Position numbers and translations under genes: made by a program | Part shown: positions 26,758 through 34,770 of the stretch, in pieces | How positions within the stretch are numbered: the first letter of the stretch is position 1 | Layout: each line of letters starts with the position of its first letter | The notes under the pieces: generated by a model | Told to the model about the DNA's origin: nothing | The model's database searches: none | What the model saw: only the letters and a program-made list of their open reading frames with translations | Assembly: GCA_000306725.1 (NCBI GenBank) | Contig: CP003083.1 | Coordinates: forward strand, 186,001 to 250,000 | Source: Methanolobus psychrophilus R15 | GTDB taxonomy: Archaea > Halobacteriota > Methanosarcinia > Methanosarcinales > Methanosarcinaceae | DNA length: 64,000 nt | Direction: 5' to 3'

Positions 26758-26777
26758 ATAATGATTATCATCATTAT
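26758..26777. promoter_or_regulatory. Palindromic operator, metal-regulator (Fur/DtxR)-like
   Basis: ATAATGAT-TATC-ATCATTAT is a perfect 8-4-8 palindrome directly behind an AAAATATATA TATA-like run. Its base pattern is close to the classic Fur-type box with alternating ATAAT/ATTAT. It overlaps the ATG of a possible 48-aa ORF and lies 154 bp before the 414-aa gene. Confidence 0.5.
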
Positions 26778-26922
26778 GAGAGTTCATATTTATAGAGTGA
26801 CTCCCCCCTCTGATAAAGAAAGAGCTGCTGATAAAATAGATTCTTTTTCATGGATGTGCCGCCAGCCTGCAGAAGTTCATCCCGTCCACAAAACAGATAT
26901 CAGAACAAGTCCACAATCATAA
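26776..26922 (+). CDS. Possible 48-aa leader ORF
   Basis: An ATG directly at the palindrome opens MRVHIYRVTPPSDKERAADK and runs 48 codons to TAA, 8 bp before the next gene. There is no recognised family and no RBS; it would have to be leaderless. It overlaps in another frame the 5' extension of the 414-aa gene, which is why I start that gene later. Confidence 0.3.
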   Translation: MRVHIYRVTPPSDKERAADKIDSFSWMCRQPAEVHPVHKTDIRTSPQS

Positions 26923-26930
26923 ACATCAGT

Positions 26931-28175
26931 ATGAAACTCGATGACAGGATATACGGCTCACAGATGAGCACTATAGAGAGAGAGCTCCTCTTCAACCGGG
27001 AAAATACCGGTTTTGTCAGATTTGACGGCAATAGCAGACGCACATTCTATCTCGAACCATCTCCTTTTTTAGTATCAGACAAAAATGAGGTATTCTATCT
27101 TATCAGCGGCAAGGCACCAAGCAAGAACGAACTTATAAAAGCGGAGGTAGCAGATTCCGAGATAGTTCACAGGGGAGGGAAGGGCGGATTCTCCAAAACG
27201 AAAGTTAATTTTGTCAAGAGCTGGGAGACCATTGACCCTAATTCTATCTCAAAGACCAGGAGCCTCATGGACTTCGAGGAAGTCATTGACTACCTGAAAA
27301 TGCCTTATGTAGGGGATAAAGGCGTACTCGACTGTATTGGCATGGGAAGTGCTCTGTACATTTCCTCCACTCCACCATATACGCGGCACGCAGGAGGCAT
27401 TAATGCAGCAGTTCTGGGAAAACAGAAAAGCTGGAATGCATACACCGGTTCAATGAACGCTGTAATCCCTTCAGATTTCAGAAGAGCATCTTCAGATTAT
27501 TACTACAAGCTCTCAGAGCAGGACCGGGAATTTGAAAGAGGAACGAGAAGAGAGGTCAGCCTTTCATATCTGAATCCGGCGGTGACGCCAATGCAACTGC
27601 CTCTAATACTTGATATCGAGGATGTGAAAAGCCGGAGCAAGATCAACGCGTACTGTAAAGAGGATTACTCTGTACTGAATGCGCACCTTCTTGATACCCT
27701 GTTGATGAATCCGTCCATACCTGCATCTCTGGACCCTTACATCACTGAGAAGACCTATGAACTCAGGAACGACCTGATGGATATGGGCGGACTTCCTTAT
27801 AACCAGGACCTGGGCTCTGCAATTTCCCTTATGAGTCTTGCTTATTCAAGGCTGCAGCATAAAACGGAATGCTCAAAAGATGATGTTAAGGAAGTCTTTG
27901 ATTTCTGGGTGGATATGACTCACAATGTCAGCAGGGAACTGTCAACCCCTGTTACCCTCACTGAACTGTACAGCCTCAGGAGAAGTGAAAAAACCCTTTA
28001 TACTGACCTGTGCGCAGCCTTTGGCACGGATGTTGATGTATCTGTTGTAGAGGCAAAAAAAGCGACATCGTTAAAAGAATTGCAATTTGAGGCTGCACTA
28101 GAAAAACTCAACCTCAAGGGGTATGTGCTCCTTATGGGCAACTACCAGACTATACGTATATTGTGTAAAGTATGA
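26931..28175 (+). CDS. Unknown 414-aa archaeal protein
   Basis: I take the ATG at 26931 (MKLDDRIYGSQMSTIERELL); 27 further upstream codons are open but look non-coding. The protein is soluble. A beta-rich N-terminal part to about residue 150 includes GKGGFSKTKVNFVKSWE, a middle part contains GMGSALYISSTPPYTRHAGG, and the C-terminal part is helical. I recognise no catalytic motif or named family. It stands alone behind the palindromic operator, which suggests metal- or stress-linked control. Confidence 0.7.
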   Translation: MKLDDRIYGSQMSTIERELLFNRENTGFVRFDGNSRRTFYLEPSPFLVSDKNEVFYLISGKAPSKNELIKAEVADSEIVHRGGKGGFSKTKVNFVKSWETIDPNSISKTRSLMDFEEVIDYLKMPYVGDKGVLDCIGMGSALYISSTPPYTRHAGGINAAVLGKQKSWNAYTGSMNAVIPSDFRRASSDYYYKLSEQDREFERGTRREVSLSYLNPAVTPMQLPLILDIEDVKSRSKINAYCKEDYSVLNAHLLDTLLMNPSIPASLDPYITEKTYELRNDLMDMGGLPYNQDLGSAISLMSLAYSRLQHKTECSKDDVKEVFDFWVDMTHNVSRELSTPVTLTELYSLRRSEKTLYTDLCAAFGTDVDVSVVEAKKATSLKELQFEAALEKLNLKGYVLLMGNYQTIRILCKV

Positions 28176-28409
28176 AGAGTTATCAGATCCATTGTATAGT
28201 CTTTTGTACACCAATATGATAACAAAGCCGGAAGTATTCGAAAAAAATAATTCTTCCAGCTCTCTTTTATTATGCCGGAATTTCAGTGCATAAATGAAAG
28301 TTCAATGTCATTGAAATTAATAGGTTGTTTAGAAAATCATCCATTGTGCCATCTTTAGCCGCGATGCAAAATTAATCCAGGTTTAGGTTAAATAAAAAAG
28401 GTGACTTAC

Positions 28410-28645
28410 TATGTGTTGCGGGCAGTGGGGTACCCGCAAACGTGGGAGTGGATTGATGAGAGATGTTGGGGAACATCTCGGATTCGTAAGGAGAGAGGCG
28501 CCTTAAAGCGTGGTGGCTTCCAGGCGCCTCATCCTACTACACAACCGTAAATGAAGACTTAAGGGATATTGGGGAGTATCTCGGGTTCGTAAGGAAAGAG
28601 AAACCTTAAAGCGAGGTGGTTTCCAAGTGTCTCACCTTATCCTTC
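28410..28645 (+). ncRNA. Candidate structured RNA with two tandem similar units
   Basis: Two units of about 74 nt, at 28461-28534 and 28564-28637 (period 103), share roughly 80% identity. Each begins with a GGGG-loop hairpin: GATGTT/AACATC in unit 1 and GATATT/AGTATC in unit 2, where base changes keep the pairing. Both then carry TTCGTAAGG and CCTTAAAGCG, able to pair as TAAGG/CCTTA, and a GGTGG.TTCC element. Unit 1 also has a GAGGCGCCT/AGGCGCCTC clamp. A GCGGG/CCCGC hairpin precedes them (28418-28437). No ORF covers the region, and neither unit resembles a riboswitch class I know. Strand is inferred from the downstream gene. A mobile or repeat origin is the alternative. Confidence 0.45.
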
Positions 28646-28869
28646 ACTGGTTCTACAAAGTCAAAACTAGTATAAAACTCATTTCCTCTGGCCGGAAAAT
28701 GCTTTCCTATACAGAAAATTGACTGCTGTTTTTTAGATGATCTTTACCTGAATGTCTTTTCTCATTTTTCTCAGCAGAGTATTCTGCATTTAAACGGACT
28801 TAGATGACATTATTCTTCTCTCGTAGTTGCGAACCTATTATATCAGGAAAGATATCATTTTATAGTTGT

Positions 28870-29433
28870 ATGATTGACAGGATATACATTTCCTATACTG
28901 AAAATGACGAAAACCTTGCGCAGGAACTGGCGCAGGCGCTATGGGCCGTGAACCTGGAAAGCTCATCTTCCATGTACAATAAGGTTCTAAATATTTCCAT
29001 GGCGCAGCGCATCCGTTTTGGTATCAGTCATTCAGATTGTATAATTCTCCTTCTTACCAGAGAAGGCGCCCTGTCACCGCGCGTCAATCAGGAAATCGGT
29101 CTGGCTGCCGCAGGTGGTGAGAATCTGTTCATTGTTCTTGCAGAGGAGGGTGTTGAGATACCCATACTACTGCAGTACATGTGTCCAATAGTGTTTATGC
29201 AGGATACCTATACGGATGCCCTGGGATACCTCATATATACATTGAGGAACCTCACAAAGTTTGAATGGCTCAGGATACAATGCCCCCACTGCGGGGAGGA
29301 GATGACCCAGTACATCACGCCACAAGAGGAAGTGGACAGGTCCATCCTGGCAGGAACTCAACTGAACACAATATGCAACTACTGTGAAAGCAAGCTATTT
29401 CTTGATCCCAGGACATTCAAACCTGTTCTGTGA
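28870..29433 (+). CDS. TIR-like domain protein with C-terminal zinc ribbon
   Basis: The start is MIDRIYISYTEND at 28870; the frame opens earlier at 28804 but those 22 residues look spurious. Residues 3-130 have the TIR/TIR_2 pattern: a DRIYISYTENDENLAQEL first strand and helix, SHSDCIILLLTREG, then SPRVNQEIGLAAA with a candidate catalytic glutamate. The C-terminal 55 residues hold CPHCGEEM and CNYCESKL, a four-cysteine zinc ribbon. Prokaryotic TIR domains are often NAD-hydrolysing immune effectors, but signalling scaffolds also exist. The tandem structured RNA lies about 230 bp upstream. Confidence 0.75.
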   Translation: MIDRIYISYTENDENLAQELAQALWAVNLESSSSMYNKVLNISMAQRIRFGISHSDCIILLLTREGALSPRVNQEIGLAAAGGENLFIVLAEEGVEIPILLQYMCPIVFMQDTYTDALGYLIYTLRNLTKFEWLRIQCPHCGEEMTQYITPQEEVDRSILAGTQLNTICNYCESKLFLDPRTFKPVL

Positions 29434-29516
29434 TACATATTACATTGAAGACTGCATAGCGATAAGTATTATTAATTATAAATGCTACGTCGTCTGATAT
29501 TTGTGATGGGAATAAT

Positions 29517-29804
29517 ATGGCCGAAGATTTGATAGACGAACTGCTCAGATGGATAGTAAGTGTCGACCGTCGTGTAATATTGATGGATTATCTGAAAGAA
29601 CATACTATAGCAAAAGCATCGGATATTGCTCACGAGACCAACCGGTCTACGCAGAATATCAGCCGTGCCCTTAAGGAATTTGAGGACATGGGGCTGCTTG
29701 AATGCCTGACCCCAGAAAAAACAACATGGAAAAGGTATGTCCTTACAGCTGATGGCAGGACATTGATCGAAAAATGGAAGGAAAATAATTCGGGCCTTTT
29801 TTAA
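29517..29804 (+). CDS. Winged helix-turn-helix regulator, 95 aa
   Basis: The protein is a single MarR/ArsR-type winged helix: VILMDYLKEHTIAKASDIAHETNRSTQNISRALKEFEDMGLLECL, followed by a wing (KTTWKRYVLTADGR). No metal-binding cysteines or sensor domain are seen. It lies 83 bp after the TIR gene on the same strand, so the two could be co-expressed. It converges with the carbonic-anhydrase gene, with only four bases between the stops. Confidence 0.82.
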   Translation: MAEDLIDELLRWIVSVDRRVILMDYLKEHTIAKASDIAHETNRSTQNISRALKEFEDMGLLECLTPEKTTWKRYVLTADGRTLIEKWKENNSGLF

Positions 29805-29808
29805 ACTC

Positions 29809-30354
29809 CTATGCTTCCGTAGCAAGATTCTTGTAGCCGCTCACGAGATTGATGTTAGCTTTTACAACAGACTGCTTGAACTTAACAAGTTCAGAACTTA
29901 GCCCCTCAAGGCATTCCACAGCATCCTGACTGGTTATGCTCATGCCGTCAGGCACCACCTTGCCGGCAGGGATGTGGACCTTGCGGACAGTAGCATTGTG
30001 AAGGACGAGCGTATCATCACCTACGATGCAGTCAAACACCACAGAGCCAAAACCTACAAAGCAACCCTCACCTATTATGCAGGGGCCATGCACTATGCAT
30101 CCGTGTGCAAGGGATGTGTTACTGTTGATCACCACATCGGAGTTGGAAAGAGAGTGAATTATGACATTGTCCTGTATGTTGCAGTTGTCACCAATTGTAA
30201 CAGATGAGCCAGGCTCGTCCGCCCTGATGATTGCATTGTGAGCCACAAATACATTATCCCCAATAGTGACATTTCCAACGATAATGGCGGTTTGGGAAAC
30301 CCACGCTTTTTCACTTATCTGCGGCATCTGGTTCTGGGGGTTTGGGTACAGCAT
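29809..30354 (-). CDS. Gamma-class carbonic anhydrase family protein (CamH-like)
   Basis: The 181-aa protein is a left-handed beta-helix with hexapeptide repeats (IVGNVTIGDNVFVAHNAIIRAD). The three zinc-binding histidines are present: His67 in NVIIHS, and His84 and His89 in LAHGCIVHG. The loop after His67 is short and lacks the acidic glutamate insert of the prototype Cam, which points to the CamH branch. The N-terminus has no signal peptide. It would interconvert CO2 and bicarbonate, though some homologues are inactive or are acyltransferases. A GAAGGTG Shine-Dalgarno precedes the ATG. Confidence 0.85.
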   Translation of the reverse strand: MLYPNPQNQMPQISEKAWVSQTAIIVGNVTIGDNVFVAHNAIIRADEPGSSVTIGDNCNIQDNVIIHSLSNSDVVINSNTSLAHGCIVHGPCIIGEGCFVGFGSVVFDCIVGDDTLVLHNATVRKVHIPAGKVVPDGMSITSQDAVECLEGLSSELVKFKQSVVKANINLVSGYKNLATEA

Positions 30355-30404
30355 TTAGTTCACCTTCTTTTAATTTACGTTATCATCAAGGCACGAGGGA
30401 CCTC

Positions 30405-30444
30405 AAAGTACGATTTTTCTGAAGAGATGGTTTTATCGTACTTT
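30405..30444. promoter_or_regulatory. 10-bp inverted repeat upstream of the carbonic anhydrase gene
   Basis: AAAGTACGAT (30405-30414) and ATCGTACTTT (30435-30444) are perfect inverted arms with a 20-bp spacer, 51 bp upstream of the minus-strand start. It could be an operator. The rest of 30445-30654 shows nothing recognisable. Confidence 0.35.
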
Positions 30445-30654
30445 TCAATTCAACGTGATGTTAATATGAGAATTTATGACAATTTATTTAAACCTGTTGA
30501 TTAGAATGACTTGTTTACCTGATGAACTACAAAGCAAGTTATGAATAAGCTGCACAGTCAAGTCTCATGGGATTGGCTGGGAAGGTACAGATATGTTTAT
30601 TGCAGGTAAAACCAAAACCTTAAATCAACTCATATTGGATATAAGTGTTATACT

Positions 30655-31260
30655 ATGTACACAAAGCGCAATCACAGTCTGTCAACAATATCTGATACTC
30701 TCATGAAACAGGACGCTGCAATCTCTCCATTTGAAAGGGTAGATAGCACTGAGCAGAGTCTCCACGACCAACTATTGGCCGGTGATTATGAGATAGCAAC
30801 CTTTGGCGCCGGAAGTTTCTGGAGAGTTGAAGCCATATTCCGCCAGGTAGTAGGTGTTATAGGCACAGCCGTGGGTTATGTTGGAGGTACAGTCGACTAT
30901 CCAACATATGGGCAGGTCAGCACCGGCAAGACAGGTCATGTAGAAGCTGTGCAGGTTATATTTGACCCTGAGATCGTTTCTTACGATAAACTGCTGGAGC
31001 TCTTCTGGGAATTACATAATCCGACTGCCCCCGGGAAGGACTCAGAAACCCTTTCCAGCCAGTACAGGTCCATGATATTCTATCATAATGAAAGACAGCG
31101 CAGAATAGCTGCAGATTCAAAAAAAGAAAAGCAGGATGCCGGATACTTCAAAAGGGATATTGTTACTGAAATATTGCCAGTGACGCGTTTCTACAGGGCT
31201 AAAGAATATCATCAGCAATATTATGAAAAAATGGATTCCGGCGGGCACTTTATAAAGTAG
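30655..31260 (+). CDS. MsrA-family protein lacking the catalytic cysteine
   Basis: The 201-aa protein aligns with peptide methionine sulfoxide reductase A: GAGSFWRVEAIFRQVVGV, GYVGGTVDYPTYGQVSTGKTGHVEAVQV, then SQYRSMIFYH. In MsrA the N-terminal motif is GCFW; here it is GSFW, with Ser54 (AGT) in the place of the catalytic Cys. The whole protein contains no cysteine, so no resolving Cys exists either. It also carries about 45 extra N-terminal residues. It cannot use the known sulfenic-acid mechanism. Possible readings are a binding protein or regulator derived from MsrA, or a decaying gene, but the frame and the other conserved residues are intact. Confidence 0.85.
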   Translation: MYTKRNHSLSTISDTLMKQDAAISPFERVDSTEQSLHDQLLAGDYEIATFGAGSFWRVEAIFRQVVGVIGTAVGYVGGTVDYPTYGQVSTGKTGHVEAVQVIFDPEIVSYDKLLELFWELHNPTAPGKDSETLSSQYRSMIFYHNERQRRIAADSKKEKQDAGYFKRDIVTEILPVTRFYRAKEYHQQYYEKMDSGGHFIK

Positions 31261-31451
31261 GTTGTTTTTCTGAGCCAGTTACATACGCTTTCCAAAAAGT
31301 TCATATTTGCTGAACATAAATAATTTTTTGATAACAACGCAGCATATAAATATATATTTATGTGAAAACTTATATAATATAGCTATATTGCAAGCTATAG
31401 CTTTTGTTCTTCTAAAGTATATAGACTTTGATATCATTTCTGGATATAATT

Positions 31452-33887
31452 ATGACGGATGAAGCCAAATCACAAAAACAGCTTGCTGAAGGGCTGAATG
31501 AGGTTAAGGGTCTGCCGGATGTTTCAAAAGGATCTATTCACTCCTTCCAAGAGAATCTCGAAAATAAATTGCATTGGAAAACCACATTTTTAGATAATTT
31601 ACTCATGTCTGTACCTGATCTTATATTTTATAAAGACATGAAAGGTGTATATCTGGAGTGTAATCCTGCCTTTTCTGAGTTTACAGGTCGGGCGATCGAT
31701 GAAATAATAGGGAAAACGGATTACGACCTTTTTAAAAAAGAAGTCGCTGATTATTTCCGTATGAATGATTGCAAGACGATGAAAGATGGTCGCCCCCGTA
31801 AAAATGGCGAGTGGGTCATTTATCCGGATGGCAGGCGCGTCTTTCTTGAAACCCTGAAGACCCCCTTAAAAGCGCGGGATGGCAAACTTATGGGAGTACT
31901 GGGAATTAGCCGCGATGTTACGCACAGGAAAAGTAAAGGGGATATTTTACTTGACTTCCAGGGTGAATTGTTTCAAATTGTTAATAGTAGCTTGTGTCCT
32001 ATATTCGTAATAGGCAAGGATCACACTGTCATCTACTGGAACAAAGCATGTGAGAGTATGTTTGGAATAACCGCAGCTGAAATGGTCGGTACCAAAGAAC
32101 CCTGGAAGGCATTTTATCCCCGGAAAAGACCCCTTCTTGCTGACCTGATAGCAGACGGTCAAAAGCAGCTAATAGAAAATTACTATGGCAATAAGAACCT
32201 GAAATCCTCATCAATAGAAGGTGGATATGAGGCTCAGGACTATTTTCCTCAAATAGATAAATGGATATTATTTAATGCTGCACCACTTAGGAATATGGAA
32301 GGGAGCGTTGTCGGGGCCATAGAAACCCTGCAGGATATCACTATTAGCAAAAAGGCTGAAGAAAGACTTGCAAAACAGCACGAACAGCTTATTTCTATCC
32401 TTGAAGCCATTGATGAGCCTGTTTATGTGTGTGACCCGAAGGATTATGAATTACTCTTTGCGAACTCTCCAATCAAAGATGAGCATGGCATTGATATTAT
32501 CGGCAAGAAATGTTACTCGGTACTACAGAACCGCGATTCCCCCTGTCCCTTTTGTACCAATGACAAAATATTCGGAGAAAACATCGGGAAACCCTATCTG
32601 TGGGAATTCCAGAACAATGTGAACAAACGCTGGTATCGATGCATCGACAAAGCAATAAGCTGGCCAGATGGACGTATGGTCAGGTTTGAGATGGCCATAG
32701 ACCTAGATGAATATAAATTAGCACAAAAGGCTTTGCAGCAGAGTGAGGAAAGATTTGAGGCTATCAGTACTTTCGCACAAGATGCGATTATAGCAATAGA
32801 TAGTGAAGGTCATATCAATTTCTGGAATAAGGCAGCTGAGAGGATATTTGGTTACTCAAGTAAAGAAGCACTGGCAAAGAATGTCCATTTGCTGCTAGCT
32901 CCGCAGGATTATCAGGAAAAATACCACCCTGCATTCTCGCGATTCCAGAATACAGGGAAAGGTTCAGCTATGGGAAAAACCCTTGAGCTGAGAGCAAAAA
33001 AGAAAGATGGGACCGAGCTTTCTGTCGAATTATCTCTTTCAGCTGTCATATTGAATAATAAATGGACTGCTATTGGGGTAATCCGTGATATCACTGAACG
33101 GAAGATAGTCGAAGATACACTGCTTCAGGCCACCAAAGAAGCAGAGAATGCAAATCGTACAAAGAGTGAGTTTCTTGCGAATATGAGCCATGAACTAAGG
33201 ACTCCTCTTAACGCAATCATAGGTTTTTCAGATGTTCTGCTTGAAGGGCACTTCGGGGAACTGAACAATAAGCAACATCGATATTTGGACAATATCTCAA
33301 ATAGTGGAAGGCATCTTCTTGGTATTATCAACGACATACTTGATATTTCTAAGGTGGAATCTGGAAAATCAACACTGGTGTTTGAAGTAATATCTATCCA
33401 TAGTATGCTGGAAGAAATGATGTCTTTTATGCAGCCACTTGCAGCAGATAAAGAGATAGTGTTGAAACTGGAAATAGCGCCAGGACCTGACAACCTGCTG
33501 GCAGATAAAGCGAAGGTGAAACAGGTACTTTATAACCTTATAGGCAATGCCATAAAATTTACGGATATAGGCGAATATATAACAATCAACGCAAAAACAG
33601 AAGGAAACATGGCGTATATATCCGTGATAGATACAGGGATCGGTATTGGTGCTGATGACAAGGAAAGACTTTTCAGGCCTTTTACCCAACTTGATTCTTC
33701 CACTCACAGAAAATATGAGGGTACGGGTCTTGGCCTTGCCCTTTCTAAGGAACTCATTGAACTCCACGGCGGAATAATATGGGTGGAAAGTGAACCCGGC
33801 AAGGGCAGCACTTTTACATTCACGCTTCCCCTAGACAGGGGTCTTTGTCATATAGTGGATAATGAGAGAAAGGAGGAACAAGAATAG
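31452..33887 (+). CDS. Soluble multi-PAS sensor histidine kinase
   Basis: The 811-aa protein starts at ATG 31452 (MTDEAKSQKQ). It has several PAS domains: one near residues 45-165 (LLMSVPDLIFYKDMKGVYLECN), one near 180-300, a Cys-bearing one near 315-425 (CYSVLQNRDSPCPFC) and one near 440-560. HisKA follows with the phospho-acceptor His in MSHELRTPLNAI (near 580), then HATPase_c with VLYNLIGNAIKFT (N box), DTGIGI (G1) and GTGLGLAL (G2). No membrane segment is present, so it senses a cytoplasmic signal such as redox state or a small ligand. No response regulator lies nearby. Confidence 0.92.
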   Translation: MTDEAKSQKQLAEGLNEVKGLPDVSKGSIHSFQENLENKLHWKTTFLDNLLMSVPDLIFYKDMKGVYLECNPAFSEFTGRAIDEIIGKTDYDLFKKEVADYFRMNDCKTMKDGRPRKNGEWVIYPDGRRVFLETLKTPLKARDGKLMGVLGISRDVTHRKSKGDILLDFQGELFQIVNSSLCPIFVIGKDHTVIYWNKACESMFGITAAEMVGTKEPWKAFYPRKRPLLADLIADGQKQLIENYYGNKNLKSSSIEGGYEAQDYFPQIDKWILFNAAPLRNMEGSVVGAIETLQDITISKKAEERLAKQHEQLISILEAIDEPVYVCDPKDYELLFANSPIKDEHGIDIIGKKCYSVLQNRDSPCPFCTNDKIFGENIGKPYLWEFQNNVNKRWYRCIDKAISWPDGRMVRFEMAIDLDEYKLAQKALQQSEERFEAISTFAQDAIIAIDSEGHINFWNKAAERIFGYSSKEALAKNVHLLLAPQDYQEKYHPAFSRFQNTGKGSAMGKTLELRAKKKDGTELSVELSLSAVILNNKWTAIGVIRDITERKIVEDTLLQATKEAENANRTKSEFLANMSHELRTPLNAIIGFSDVLLEGHFGELNNKQHRYLDNISNSGRHLLGIINDILDISKVESGKSTLVFEVISIHSMLEEMMSFMQPLAADKEIVLKLEIAPGPDNLLADKAKVKQVLYNLIGNAIKFTDIGEYITINAKTEGNMAYISVIDTGIGIGADDKERLFRPFTQLDSSTHRKYEGTGLGLALSKELIELHGGIIWVESEPGKGSTFTFTLPLDRGLCHIVDNERKEEQE

Positions 33888-34095
33888 CACATTACAAACT
33901 ATTCGAGATACTTATGAAACTGCTTGGAGCAGTTGATAGAGGATTCTGAGATAAAACGTCAGATGGCCCTGATCAGGCGGGCTGACTCACAGCATCAACA
34001 GACATGCACTACTCAAGACTCTGATTATTTACATAATCCCATCGACATGGGATCGTTCCACGGGCATCTTTACCAGAAAAAGAGAATGATCATCT
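33888..34095. other. Short intergenic stretch
   Basis: This separates convergent genes. A 62-codon frame at 33924 has no RBS or family signature. I see nothing else. Confidence 0.4.
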
Positions 34096-34731
34096 TTATT
34101 CAGCAAAGATGACCTTCACTTCAGTAACATCCCAGAGGGACTCGACCTTTTCTGTTATATCTTCCCTTATAGCTGCAGCGAACTGGTGGTTGGAAGGCAG
34201 ATCAAGCAGTATCCTGACAGACCCGTCCTTTACGTCTATCTTTGTCACCAGTTCCGTCCTGACGATGTCCAGCCCTGCCATGGGATTCATGACATGCTTG
34301 AGCCGGCTCCTGACCACGACCTCGGTGGTAGGCTCCTTTGCGCTCACAAGCCCGTGCTTCTCCTCATAGTCACGTATCGCAGATCTGAGGCCTTCAACGG
34401 CAAGCACCGAGCAGTGGGCTTTTACCGGCGGGAGGCCTCCAAGCTCTTCGGTGGCCTGTTTCCAGCTTATCTCTTTTGCTTCATCGATGGTTTTGCCTTT
34501 GGCTAGCTCAGTGATTATTGAAGCTGTGGCAATATTGGATGCACATCCGTATGATTCGAACTTCACATCATCTATGACCTTTGTTTCCGGGTTAACCTGC
34601 AGGTAAACTGCAACCATGTCACCACAGGCCGGACTGCCTTCCAGTCCTTTACCATCCGGGTTCTCCATCTTTCCCACATTCCGGGGATTTTTGAAATGCT
34701 CTAGAACTTTCTCACTGTATGGGAACTTCAT
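34096..34731 (-). CDS. iscU: IscU/NifU-like Fe-S scaffold fused to a C-terminal NifU/DUF59-like domain
   Basis: In the 211-aa protein residues 1-130 are an IscU scaffold with the three cluster ligands Cys36 (GSPACGD), Cys63 (SYGCASN) and Cys107 (KAHCSVL), and the Asp38 that tunes cluster release. The last 75 residues (IVRTELVTKIDVKDGSVRILLDLPSN) form a small alpha/beta domain like the C-terminal Fe-S assembly domains, without CxxC. It receives sulfur from the adjacent cysteine desulfurase, 39 bp upstream in the same operon. It is longer than a typical 130-150 aa IscU because of the extra domain. Confidence 0.88.
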   Translation of the reverse strand: MKFPYSEKVLEHFKNPRNVGKMENPDGKGLEGSPACGDMVAVYLQVNPETKVIDDVKFESYGCASNIATASIITELAKGKTIDEAKEISWKQATEELGGLPPVKAHCSVLAVEGLRSAIRDYEEKHGLVSAKEPTTEVVVRSRLKHVMNPMAGLDIVRTELVTKIDVKDGSVRILLDLPSNHQFAAAIREDITEKVESLWDVTEVKVIFAE

Positions 34732-34770
34732 TATATTACCTCGATATGTAACTTAATATTGAATTTCAAT

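Noticed and set aside
28410-28645. The tandem units as a glycine or c-di-GMP riboswitch
   Set aside because: The conserved core bases of those classes are absent, and the shared GGGG-loop hairpin and CCTTAAAGCG element do not fit them.
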